Source: DAONBD01 sp964525485
GTDB lineage: Bacteria; Patescibacteriota; Gracilibacteria; UBA1369; LOWO2-01-FULL-3
Reading direction: 5' to 3'
Assembly: GCA_964525485.1 (NCBI GenBank)
Contig: CAZGHH010000013.1
Coordinates: 1 to 24,458 of the forward strand
DNA length: 24,458 bases
Shown: piece after piece, positions 14,882 through 23,100 of the stretch
Position numbering within the stretch: the first letter of the stretch is position 1
Layout of the letters: the number at the start of each line of letters is the position of its first letter
The notes under the pieces: model-generated
The model's input: the letters and a program-made list of their open reading frames with translations, nothing else
The model's database searches: none
Told to the model about the DNA's origin: nothing
Made by a program: the position numbers and the translations under genes

Positions 14882-15243
14882 AATACTTCTGGTGCTAATG
14901 AAATAATTTTTTGAAATCTGTCTCTTAATTCTCTTGCAACAGGACCGAATACACGAGTGCCTTTTGGCATGAGATCCGCTCCTATGATTACAACAGCGTT
15001 ATCATCAAATCTAATATATGAACCGTCTTTTCTTTTTAATTCTTTACTTTGACGTACGATCACGGCTTTTTGAATTGATTTCTTTTTTACAACACCACGT
15101 GGAGAAGTGTCTTTAACTGATACGACTATCACATCTCCTATGTATGCGTAGCGTTTTCTTGATCCTCCCAAAACTTTGAAGCATCTCACGCTTTTTGCAC
15201 CTGTGTTATCTGCTACTACTAAATTTGTACCTGCTTGAATCAT
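14878..15243 (-). CDS. rplN: 50S ribosomal protein uL14
   Basis: This 50S interface protein has 121 residues. It starts MIQAGTNLVVADNTGAKSV and contains YIGDVIVVSVKDTSPRG, RFDDNAVVII and GTRVFGPVARELRD. It ends in TGA, overlapping rplX by 4 nt, and its own start overlaps rpsQ by 4 nt. Both overlaps are ATGA, typical of translational coupling. Confidence 0.98.
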   Translation of the reverse strand: MIQAGTNLVVADNTGAKSVRCFKVLGGSRKRYAYIGDVIVVSVKDTSPRGVVKKKSIQKAVIVRQSKELKRKDGSYIRFDDNAVVIIGADLMPKGTRVFGPVARELRDRFQKIISLAPEVL

Positions 15244-15473
15244 TTTTTTGGCTGGTTAACTGTCCAACATTTTAGTTTGCTCAATGGTCTTGTTTCGTAG
15301 AATGTCACCGTGTCTCCGATCTCATATTTTTTGTTTTCCGGATTATCGACGTGATATTTTTTTGTAACCATATATCTTTTCTTGTACTTTGGATGAGTCT
15401 TGTATGCCGCAACTGTGACTATGATAGTCTTCTCTTGTTTTGTCGATGTTACTGTTCCTTGTTTAGACCTCAT
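15240..15473 (-). CDS. rpsQ: 30S ribosomal protein uS17
   Basis: This OB-fold 16S rRNA-binding protein has 77 residues. TKQEKTIIVTVAAYKTHPKYKKRY and the GDTVTFYETRPLSKLKCW region are diagnostic. It overlaps rpmC by 11 nt and rplN by 4 nt. The stop is TGA. Confidence 0.97.
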   Translation of the reverse strand: MRSKQGTVTSTKQEKTIIVTVAAYKTHPKYKKRYMVTKKYHVDNPENKKYEIGDTVTFYETRPLSKLKCWTVNQPKK

Positions 15474-15660
15474 TATTTTTAAGTTTAAGAACTGTTTTAA
15501 TTTGAGCTATGTATTTTTTAGCGTTTCCTACAAGGTGATTTGACTTAGATTGTCCTGTACGAACTTCTAATCTTACCTTGAACAAATCTCTTTGCGCGAC
15601 TTCTAATTCTTCACGTAGTTTTTTTGGATCAGCCTTTGTTAATTCTTCGTATGTTAACAT
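15463..15660 (-). CDS. rpmC: 50S ribosomal protein uL29
   Basis: This is a 65-residue two-helix protein at the tunnel exit, where trigger factor and SRP dock. The N-terminal MLTYEELTKADPKKLREEL and the middle QRDLFKVRLEVRTGQ match the family. An in-frame TTG two codons upstream (15666), directly abutting the rplP stop, would add two residues. The ATG at 15660 gives the usual length and is preferred. Confidence 0.95.
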   Translation of the reverse strand: MLTYEELTKADPKKLREELEVAQRDLFKVRLEVRTGQSKSNHLVGNAKKYIAQIKTVLKLKNNEV

Positions 15661-15666
15661 GATCAA

Positions 15667-16086
15667 TTATTTATTAGTTTTACTTACGTATTTGCACACA
15701 ACCGGTAATTTGTGGCCTGCTTTTACAAGAGCTTCTTTTGCTTCGTTTTCTGGAATACCTTCCATTTCAAATATAACTCTTCCAGGTTTAACTATTGAAA
15801 CAAAGAATTCCGGTGCGCCTTTACCTCCTCCCATCGGTACTTCTTGAGCTTTCTTTGTGATCGGCTTGTGAGGGAAGATAGTGATCCAGATTTTTCCTCC
15901 TCTTTTTGTATATCTTGATAATACTTTTCTGGCTGCTTCGATTTGTCTAGATGTTACTTCTTTTGTTCCCATTGATTTCAATCCGAACGTTCCAAAACTC
16001 AATGCGTTTCCTTTTTGCGAAACTCCATCGTATGAACCGCGATTGCGTTGCTCTCTTCTATATTTTTGTTTCTTAGGTTGTAACAT
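15667..16086 (-). CDS. rplP: 50S ribosomal protein uL16
   Basis: This protein is needed for the 50S peptidyl-transferase region and tRNA accommodation. It has 139 residues. It begins MLQPKKQKYRREQRNRG and contains LSFGTFGLKS, ITIFPHKPIT and GAPEFFVSIVKPGRVIFE. Where E. coli has RMGKGKG with the hydroxylated Arg81, this protein has PMGGGKG (Pro84), so that modification site is absent. Confidence 0.98.
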   Translation of the reverse strand: MLQPKKQKYRREQRNRGSYDGVSQKGNALSFGTFGLKSMGTKEVTSRQIEAARKVLSRYTKRGGKIWITIFPHKPITKKAQEVPMGGGKGAPEFFVSIVKPGRVIFEMEGIPENEAKEALVKAGHKLPVVCKYVSKTNK

Positions 16087-16099
16087 TTTAAATTAACTA

Positions 16100-16777
16100 T
16101 TATGTTCTTTTAATTTCTTCGATTTGATCCTGGAGTCTCGCATCAAACTGATTCTTGAAGATTTCTCCTCTGTAAATCCAAACTTTGATACCAATTGCTC
16201 CGTAAGACGTGTGAGCTGTCATACAGCAGTAATCTACGTCCGCTCTGAATGTATGTAGTGGAATTTTCCCTTTTGAGAAGTATTCTTCGCGAGAAATTTC
16301 AACTCCATTCAAACGTCCTGATACTCTGATTTTAGCTCCTTTTGCGCCAGCTTCTAATGCCTTCTCTAAGCCCATTTTTGCAGCTCTTCTATATGATATT
16401 TTTTTTTCAATTTGAATTCTGATACTTTCTGCCAATGTGTATGCGTCTAACGCTGGTTTCTTAATTTCTTTGATATTGATTGCGAATACTTTTTTAAATT
16501 TTTTCTCTAGTTCAACTTTTAAATCTTCAATGATTTGTCCACCGCGTCCGATCAAGATACCTGGTTTTGAGCTGTGGATATTAATGATAACTTTTCCTTG
16601 CGTGCGTAGTATCTCAACTTTTGATACACCTTCTACGAATTTCTTTCTAATTGCTTTTTCAATTTCCAAATCCTCGTGGAGTAGGCGAGCATAGTCGCGT
16701 TTTGACGCGAACCATTTAGAGTCCCACTCTTGAGTGATACCGATTCTAACTACTTTTGGGTGTACTTTTTGTCCCAT
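16100..16777 (-). CDS. rpsC: 30S ribosomal protein uS3
   Basis: This protein forms the mRNA entry channel with S4 and S5. It has 225 residues. It starts MGQKVHPKVVRIGITQEWDS. The KH domain carries KPGILIGRGGQIIEDLK. The C-terminal domain includes GRLNGVEISREEYF, GKIPLHTFRADVDY and GAIGIKVWIYRGE. It follows rplV after 2 bases. Confidence 0.98.
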   Translation of the reverse strand: MGQKVHPKVVRIGITQEWDSKWFASKRDYARLLHEDLEIEKAIRKKFVEGVSKVEILRTQGKVIINIHSSKPGILIGRGGQIIEDLKVELEKKFKKVFAINIKEIKKPALDAYTLAESIRIQIEKKISYRRAAKMGLEKALEAGAKGAKIRVSGRLNGVEISREEYFSKGKIPLHTFRADVDYCCMTAHTSYGAIGIKVWIYRGEIFKNQFDARLQDQIEEIKRT

Positions 16778-16779
16778 GT

Positions 16780-17241
16780 TTATTGTTTAGCTTTAGATGC
16801 TTTTTTTGTAACTGTCTTAACTTTAACTTCTTTTTTTTCTTCTTTCTTTGGTTCTTCCGTTTTGACCTCTTCTATTTTTGGTGCAGACTCTTTTTTTGTA
16901 ATTTTTGGTTCTATGTTTTTTGCTTCTAATTTAATAGTGACGTGGCATGATCTTTTTAAAATTGGATGCATTCTACCTCTTGAAATTGGGACCGATCTTT
17001 TCATGGTGACTCCTTCATTTACAACGATCTCTTTTATATACAGATCTTTCATGTTCTGCTTGAAGTTATTCACCGCATTAGCTGCCGCTGAAGCAATAAC
17101 TTTTGCTAGCATTCCGGATGCTTTTTTCGGTGTATTCTCTAGAGTTGCAATTGCAAACTCAACACTTTTTCTTCTAACCAATCCGGCAACTAAGTTTGCC
17201 TTCTTGTATGATATCCTTAAATTTCGTGCTACTGCGTACAT
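16780..17241 (-). CDS. rplV: 50S ribosomal protein uL22 with basic/acidic C-terminal tail
   Basis: This protein lines the exit tunnel. It has 153 residues. The core (1-108) contains VARNLRISYKKANLVAGLVR, NAVNNFKQNM and GRMHPILKRSCHVTI, all typical. Residues 109-153 are a low-complexity Lys/Glu/Val/Thr tail not found in the usual ~110-residue form, probably disordered and solvent-exposed. Confidence 0.97.
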   Translation of the reverse strand: MYAVARNLRISYKKANLVAGLVRRKSVEFAIATLENTPKKASGMLAKVIASAAANAVNNFKQNMKDLYIKEIVVNEGVTMKRSVPISRGRMHPILKRSCHVTIKLEAKNIEPKITKKESAPKIEEVKTEEPKKEEKKEVKVKTVTKKASKAKQ

Positions 17242-17258
17242 TTTAAATTTTATTTAGA

Positions 17259-17537
17259 TTATGCTGTGGTTTTTGCGAGTTTTCCTCCATGACCTTTGAA
17301 TTTGCGTGTTGGAGCGAATTCTCCCAATTTGTGGCCAACCATACTTTCTGTGACGAAGATCGGAATGAACTGATGGCCGTTTGAAACTGCGAATGTGTGT
17401 CCTACGAACTCAGGTGCAATATCGCATCCTCTAGCCCATGTTTTAATAGGACGTTTTTCTCCGCTTGCATTCATTGCGTCAACTTTCTTCTGTAATTTAG
17501 GATCTACGTAAGGTCCTTTTTTTGAACTTCTAGCCAT
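17259..17537 (-). CDS. rpsS: 30S ribosomal protein uS19
   Basis: This 30S head protein has 92 residues, normal length. MARSSKKGPYVDPKLQKKV, KTWARGCDIAPEFVGHTFAV and GHKLGEFAPTRKFKGH are diagnostic. The start overlaps the end of rplB by 8 nt. Confidence 0.98.
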   Translation of the reverse strand: MARSSKKGPYVDPKLQKKVDAMNASGEKRPIKTWARGCDIAPEFVGHTFAVSNGHQFIPIFVTESMVGHKLGEFAPTRKFKGHGGKLAKTTA

Positions 17538-18369
17538 TTTTTCTTCTGTCTTTAATGATATATTTATCTGTATAGTGACGTGTTCTCGTTTTACCTCCGA
17601 TAGCGCATGCGCCCCATGGAGTCTTTGGATGTTTCAAACCGATTGACTGAACACCTTTACCACCTCCATGTGGGTGATCCGCAGCATTCATAGCCTGACC
17701 TCTGACGCTTGGCCTCCATCCCATCCATCTTCTTCTTCCGGCTTTACCCATTTTCTCGTTTGCATGATCCACATTTCCTAGAGACCCGATCGTTGCGTAG
17801 CATTCTTTTGAAACCAGTCTAACTTCTCCTGAAGGCATTTGGATCTGTGCCAAACGGCTACTTTCCAATGATACTAATGTCGCGCTTACACCAGCTGTTC
17901 TTACTAATTTACCTCCTTGATTTGGAACCATTTCAATGTTGAATACTTGGTATCCAACCGGAATGTGTTTCAATTGCATTCTGTTTCCTGAACGAATTTT
18001 TCCTTTAATTTTAGTTTCAATTTTATCTCCGACTTTTGCCGTGACAGGTGCTAAGTGGTATCTCTTCTCTCCGTCTTTGTAAACAACGAGCATGATGCGC
18101 GCTGTCCTGATGGGATCGTATTCGATAGATGCGATCGTTCCTTCAATATTTAATTTATCCGTGTGATTAAAATCCACCATTCTATACATTTTCTTCGCTC
18201 CACCACCTCTGTGTCTGACGGTGATGCGTCCGGTATTATTTCTTCCGGAATTTTTCTTGATTCTTTTGACCAAAGATTTCTCCGGATTCACAGTCGTAAT
18301 ATCGTCCGTGGTCGTAAGAGCCAAATGTCGGAGTCCGTCTGATGTCGCTTTGTATTTTCTGATTGCCAT
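17530..18369 (-). CDS. rplB: 50S ribosomal protein uL2
   Basis: This protein is required for subunit joining and peptidyl-transferase integrity. It has 279 residues. The OB and SH3-like RNA-binding domains are normal. RRRWMGWRPSVRGQAMNAADHPHGGGKG holds the conserved His pair (H232, H234) of the DHPHGGG motif near the catalytic centre; the family usually has E where K238 lies. The gene lies 2 bases after rplW. Confidence 0.98.
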   Translation of the reverse strand: MAIRKYKATSDGLRHLALTTTDDITTVNPEKSLVKRIKKNSGRNNTGRITVRHRGGGAKKMYRMVDFNHTDKLNIEGTIASIEYDPIRTARIMLVVYKDGEKRYHLAPVTAKVGDKIETKIKGKIRSGNRMQLKHIPVGYQVFNIEMVPNQGGKLVRTAGVSATLVSLESSRLAQIQMPSGEVRLVSKECYATIGSLGNVDHANEKMGKAGRRRWMGWRPSVRGQAMNAADHPHGGGKGVQSIGLKHPKTPWGACAIGGKTRTRHYTDKYIIKDRRKNG

Positions 18370-18371
18370 GA

Positions 18372-18662
18372 TTATTTAACTTTATTAGGATCGATTGTTT
18401 TACCTTTTGCTAACGTGATGATCGCTCTCTTGTTCACAGGTCTTTTTACCAATACTCTGTTTCTTCCAAATAATCTTACTTTTTTAGTTACCAATTGTGT
18501 GTCGACAGAAGCTGGTTTGACTCCATATATAGCCTCAAATGCTGCCTTGATCTCTTCTTTACGAGCACTTCTTTTGACTTCAAACACATATTTGTTTTTT
18601 TCCATCTGTGCTGATGTCTTTTCAGTGATAACTGGTTTTATAATTACTGATAAATCTGTCAT
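18372..18662 (-). CDS. rplW: 50S ribosomal protein uL23
   Basis: This protein is the docking site for trigger factor and SRP at the tunnel exit. It has 96 residues. IIKPVITEKTSAQMEKNKYVFEV and AFEAIYGVKPASVDT match the family. It is placed between rplD and rplB as in all S10 operons. Confidence 0.97.
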   Translation of the reverse strand: MTDLSVIIKPVITEKTSAQMEKNKYVFEVKRSARKEEIKAAFEAIYGVKPASVDTQLVTKKVRLFGRNRVLVKRPVNKRAIITLAKGKTIDPNKVK

Positions 18663-18672
18663 TGTTGCTTAA

Positions 18673-19296
18673 TTATTTTAGGAAAACTTCTTCCATCTTC
18701 TTGATTGAATCTTTCAAGAATAAAACTGTCTCATATCTTTGTAAGTCGTGAATGTTTACGTATCCTGCTAAAATTGTTTTTACGTTTGGAATGTTTCTTG
18801 CAGATAACTCTAAATCTTTGTTTTTCTCCGCCATTACTACCAATACATCTTTTTTAATAGGTAATTTCTTTATTAATTCTGCGAATTTTTTTGTCTTCGA
18901 TTCTCCTTCATATTTTTCCAAAGCCATAATAAATCCTTCATTAGCTTTGTCCGACAATGCGCAGAACAATGCTTTTCTTCTTTGTTTCAATGGCATTCTC
19001 TGTGTGTAATTTCTGTTGCTTCTTGGTCCGAATGTAACACCACCACCTCTCATTTGAGGACTTCTGATAGAACCCTGACGAGCTCTCCCCGTGTGTTTTT
19101 GTGCATAAGGCTTTTTGCCGCCTCCTCTTACTTCACCTTTTGTCTTGGTGTGAGCCAAAACCTGTCTATCATTAGCCAATTGAAATAATAGGGCCTGATG
19201 AACCAAGTCTTCATTGAATTCGACTTCAAAGATCTCTTTTGGGAGATCTACTTCTCCAGTTTTAACTCCTGCTTGTGAATATAAATCTACTTTCAT
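18673..19296 (-). CDS. rplD: 50S ribosomal protein uL4
   Basis: This protein has its loop in the exit tunnel; in E. coli it also represses the S10 operon. It has 207 residues, full length. The extended loop carries THTKTKGEVRGGGKKPYAQKHTGRARQGS and FGPRSNRNYTQRMPLKQRRKAL (GGGKKPY and GRARQGS are diagnostic). Its ATG overlaps the rplC TAA by 1 nt. If L4 feedback exists here, the leader before rplC is the place to look. Confidence 0.98.
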   Translation of the reverse strand: MKVDLYSQAGVKTGEVDLPKEIFEVEFNEDLVHQALLFQLANDRQVLAHTKTKGEVRGGGKKPYAQKHTGRARQGSIRSPQMRGGGVTFGPRSNRNYTQRMPLKQRRKALFCALSDKANEGFIMALEKYEGESKTKKFAELIKKLPIKKDVLVVMAEKNKDLELSARNIPNVKTILAGYVNIHDLQRYETVLFLKDSIKKMEEVFLK

Positions 19297-19874
19297 TATT
19301 TTCTTATAATTACGAGTGATCCTATTGGTCCCGGAACCGGTCCTTTTAGGCCGATGAGATTTTTTTCAGGATCGATATATGAAACTTTGATATTTCGTCT
19401 TGTGACTGTGTCTAGACCCATGTGGCCAGGTAGTTTTTTACCTTTTGCTATACGTCCGGGTTTTGCTCTGGCTCCGATAGAACCAGGTTCTCTGTGCTGA
19501 AGTGATCCGTGACTCGCTGGTCCTCCGTGGAAATTGTGTCTTTTCATTACACCTTGGAAACCTTTACCTTTTGAAATTCCAACCACTTCTACTTCTTTAA
19601 CTTCTTTTAATAAATCTAATGTGATTTTATCTCCTTTATTGAACGTTTCTCCCTCTGCTAATTTGAATTCTCTTACGTGGTAAAATTTCTTTGTCTTGGT
19701 AGGCGACTTTCGCGCAGCAAATCCAAGGACTACCGCCGGATATCCGTCTTTTTCAACCGTCTTTACTTGAACCACTTCATTTGGTTCGCATTCAACGAGT
19801 GTAATCGGGATCACGCAGCCATCGTCTTGAAAGACTCTGGTCATACCTAATTTTTTTCCTAGAATTCCTGACAT
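19296..19874 (-). CDS. rplC: 50S ribosomal protein uL3
   Basis: This is one of two assembly-initiator proteins of the 50S, reaching toward the peptidyl-transferase centre. It has 192 residues, about 15 shorter than E. coli L3. GILGKKLGMTRVF, GKGFQGVMKRHNF, GGPASHGSLQHREPGSIG and LPGHMG are typical. It is the first gene after the promoter at 20002-20030, although its usual upstream partner rpsJ is 4.5 kb away behind the large surface-protein gene. Confidence 0.98.
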   Translation of the reverse strand: MSGILGKKLGMTRVFQDDGCVIPITLVECEPNEVVQVKTVEKDGYPAVVLGFAARKSPTKTKKFYHVREFKLAEGETFNKGDKITLDLLKEVKEVEVVGISKGKGFQGVMKRHNFHGGPASHGSLQHREPGSIGARAKPGRIAKGKKLPGHMGLDTVTRRNIKVSYIDPEKNLIGLKGPVPGPIGSLVIIRK

Positions 19875-19891
19875 TGCTATGTATAGGTTAA

Positions 19892-19995
19892 GCCCGTTTG
19901 ATTTGGGCGTCTTTAGAAGATTCTCGCTATCTTGTGGATGAGCTGATTTGCGAACCCGCTAAAGAATGAATTAACATGCAATCTTTTCCAATTGC
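19892..19995 (-). promoter_or_regulatory. Structured 5' leader before rplC
   Basis: The predicted transcript has a leader of about 120 nt. Three small hairpins can be drawn: gcaat/attgc at 19978-19995, aagat/atctt at 19917-19933, and gccc/gggc at 19892-19908. A longer pairing of gcggg at 19994-19998 with cccgc at 19955-19959 would compete with the first. This may be a site for ribosomal-protein feedback, but none of the stems is long and no known leader motif was recognised. Confidence 0.3.
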
Positions 19996-20001
19996 GGGGG
20001 T

Positions 20002-20030
20002 AATATATAGATGAGAGAAATCTAAGTCAA
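20002..20030 (-). promoter_or_regulatory. Strong sigma70-like promoter for rplC onward
   Basis: The minus strand reads TTGACT, a 17-bp spacer, then TATATT. Transcription would start near 19995. It lies about 30 bp after the surface-protein terminator, so the ribosomal genes restart independently. Confidence 0.7.
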
Positions 20031-20058
20031 GAGATTTTTAATTTTTTTTGAGAGAAAC

Positions 20059-20085
20059 AAAAAGACCGGATGTTTCGTCCGGCCT
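20059..20085 (-). terminator. Rho-independent terminator of the surface-protein gene
   Basis: An 8-bp GC-rich stem (arms 20063-20070 and 20078-20085, one G-U pair in the minus-strand RNA) with a 7-nt loop is followed by TTTTT-G-TTT on the minus strand. It lies 28 bp past the stop at 20113. Confidence 0.8.
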
Positions 20086-20112
20086 TTTTAACGTTAAATT
20101 ATGTAAAGAAAA

Positions 20113-23100
20113 TTATTTGAATAACCTGAATTGACCTTTGTTGAAAGCGGATGCTTCATTCTTTTTGTAGTCCATCGCGAAGACGATAAATTCGTGTAGA
20201 GCATCTGTAGCGTTAGGATCTTTTGCTAATTCTTCTTGAAGATCTCTAGGTAGCTCAGCTGTGAAATTGCCGTTTTTATCAGCGATTACTACTGATGAAT
20301 AGATTACTGATTTATAGGCTAATACTACTGTTGAGCCGGGAGTTGCTTTACCTTTTACTATGATTTTTCCTCCTTCAATTGTTTTGAAGTCAGCTCTCTC
20401 TAGAGTGAATGCAATTTTCTTTTCGATAGATGTACCTAATAGAGAAGAGAGTTGATATACATTAGATCCTTGTGCCCAGATGTTTTTGTATTCATTTGAA
20501 GCTTCGATCAATGCGATCAATTCTCTCAAAGTTAAGTCTTCATATCGAACAACTTTTTCACCTTCAAATGTTAGAGTTGGTTTTTGAAGAGTTGATTCTT
20601 TGAATTTGGCTAGAACAACGTCTTTCTTACCCTCTTCATTTGTTGCTTTGATCAATAGAGAACCATCTATCAATTGGTCTGTTACAGTTACAGGGAGAAT
20701 GTAGTTACCGTTGATATCGGCAGTTGTTTTGAGTGTAACTTTGTATCCTTTGCTGTTTGTGATTGTGATTTCAACTTTAGATTCAGGAGTAGTGCTTCCT
20801 GATACTACGAATCCTTCATCACCTACACCCAATACTTTTAGAGCTCCGACGCCTGAGTTGATTTCTTTATCTTCCAAAGGTTTAGTGAATAGATTGTCGA
20901 TTGTTCCCGTGTTATTTACCAATGGGTCGGTTCCTCTTGCAATTTCATCCGCATTTGAGATGCCGTCGCCATCGATGTCTTCATTTGGATCGGTTAGTAC
21001 AGCTAAATCTTCCGGAGTGTATGGAGAAGATGTGTCTTCTTCTGTAGGTTCTATGTCAGCGTCTAGATCAACTATTTTATCAACTAAGTCTGTTGTAAGA
21101 ATTTCGGCGATAATGTCGCTGACCTGTTGAACAGCTTCTCGCTCATAATTATCTTTGATAATAGTGTCTTTGACCGTTTCTGTTGTGTCAATTATCGTTT
21201 CAGTAATGTCCGTTATAGCGGGATTAGTAGGAGGTCCGTTGATAACTATCTCTTCCACTTCTGGTTTATTTGGCGTTGTTACGACTCCGCCACCACCGCC
21301 ACCACCTCCATTTGAAGAAGTAGTGACAGATAGAGATGCTACAGTTTCTTGATTGTTTGAAGTATCAACAGCCCAGATTTTGAAGTAGTACTGAGTAGAG
21401 CTGGAAAGTCCGGTGATTGTTGTTGAAGTTGTTGAGATTGTTGATAAGTTTGCCGCATTGTCAATATCCCATTCGGCAGCGGATCCATTTCTGTTGGCCA
21501 CATCGGTTGCGTTTGTTCCGTACCAGATTTCATAGTGACTGAAATTAGCTTCAACAACTTGAGACCAATTTAATGTGACTGAAGACGAAGTGCGGGAACC
21601 AAGAGTCAGAGCTGTTAGGCCGACTGGAGATGTGGCGTCCGGATCAGGTTCTTCAGGATCTTCAGGGTCTGGGATAACCAAACATAATTCTTCCACAACA
21701 TCTTGTCCGTTAACGCTGTTTGTTCCGGTTGCGTCTGAGAATGTGTCGCATATGGAAATGTTTGAGAAAATTACATTTAATACTGTGTTTGTTAACGTGT
21801 CTCCTGTGAAGTAAACGCCAATTCCATGTGTATCAATGTTTACGTCTGAAACAGATGTTCCCGATGTGTTTTCAAAATATAATCCTCCCTGTGGTTCAGG
21901 CGCAATGTTTGTGATAGTTGGTTCATTGTATCCGACAGTTAGTGCAACGGTTGGGTCTGCTATTTCAGGATCTGTGAACGTGAAAACTCCTCCTGAATAA
22001 GTGAATGTATCTGGAAACCATTTGTCGATGGTAAGTCCCATTTCAAGTTCGTCTAAATGTGCTTGAGCTGTGGCTTGGTCTGGATATAGAGAGTCAACGT
22101 AGTATATAGTGAAGTATAAACCTGATCCGCTTGCCAATCCGAGATTTAAATTTTCTCCAATGTTAGAGGCTGTTTCTTCTAATATATCACCCTCTGCAAA
22201 AAAATCAAAATCGTTTTCAGGATCAGCTGGAGTGCTTTTTGCTACTGCAAATAGCATTATTGGAACCCCTCCTTCTGTTCCGTCATCATACGTGTTTCCG
22301 TCGTAGTCATATGTATGTAATTCTACTTCATAATTTGTTGAGGCTCTTGTGTTTTGGATTGTGAAATTTGAGACTACCGAATCAGAACTCATTGTCATCG
22401 CGACATCTTCTTCATCGGCATCTATAATTGTATTTTCTGCGCTTTCACCTGTGAGTGTAAGTGCTTTGCCATATAAATCGGGTGTTTCTGTGTAAGTGCC
22501 GGCTGCGACTAAAATCGTGTCTCCGGCTGGAGCCGCTGCGTAGATAGCTGACTGGATGTCATTGTAATCTACTAATGAACCCGGTGTCTCGTGGTCTATA
22601 ACTCCGTCGTCATCTACATATATAGTAGTTCTAGCTCGTACGCCGTCATAGTCTTCAGCTCCGGCATCGCTGCCGTCATCGGCGAAGCCGATTGCATAGC
22701 TGTAAGGGAGGAGAGTGAAGTCGTAGTTGTCTGGGTCTGTGAAGGCCGGGTCTACTGTGCATGCAAGACTGTTTGCTCCAAGCGCCTCGGATCCAGTTAT
22801 CGCCATACTGGCGCAGTCTCTCTCTTCCGAAGGCCTTTGGTAATATATATTGTAGTCGTTTACGAAATTTACAAACGTTGGCATTCCGTTTGGGTCTCCT
22901 TCCAATCCTGCGATGATGCCTGTGGATAAATTAGCAAATATATTGTTTTTTATAGTTGCGTTTGTAAGCGTGAGTTCTGTGCCCGGGGGGGAGTTTGTGA
23001 TTCCAATTCCGATTTCACCCGGATTTGCGTTGGATCCGTATACTGTGTTGTGTTCAATTAAGACATTACTTACTTCATTGGTAGTGTTTCCTGGATTAAA

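Noticed and set aside
15661..15666. TTG start for rpmC, two codons before the ATG
   Set aside because: It adds only Met-Ile, has no supporting ribosome site, and the ATG gives the standard uL29 start.
16730..17257. 175-codon plus-strand reading frame opposite rplV and rpsC
   Set aside because: It is the complement of the Lys/Glu-rich rplV tail, giving Phe/Ser-rich sequence; rplV on the other strand is certain.
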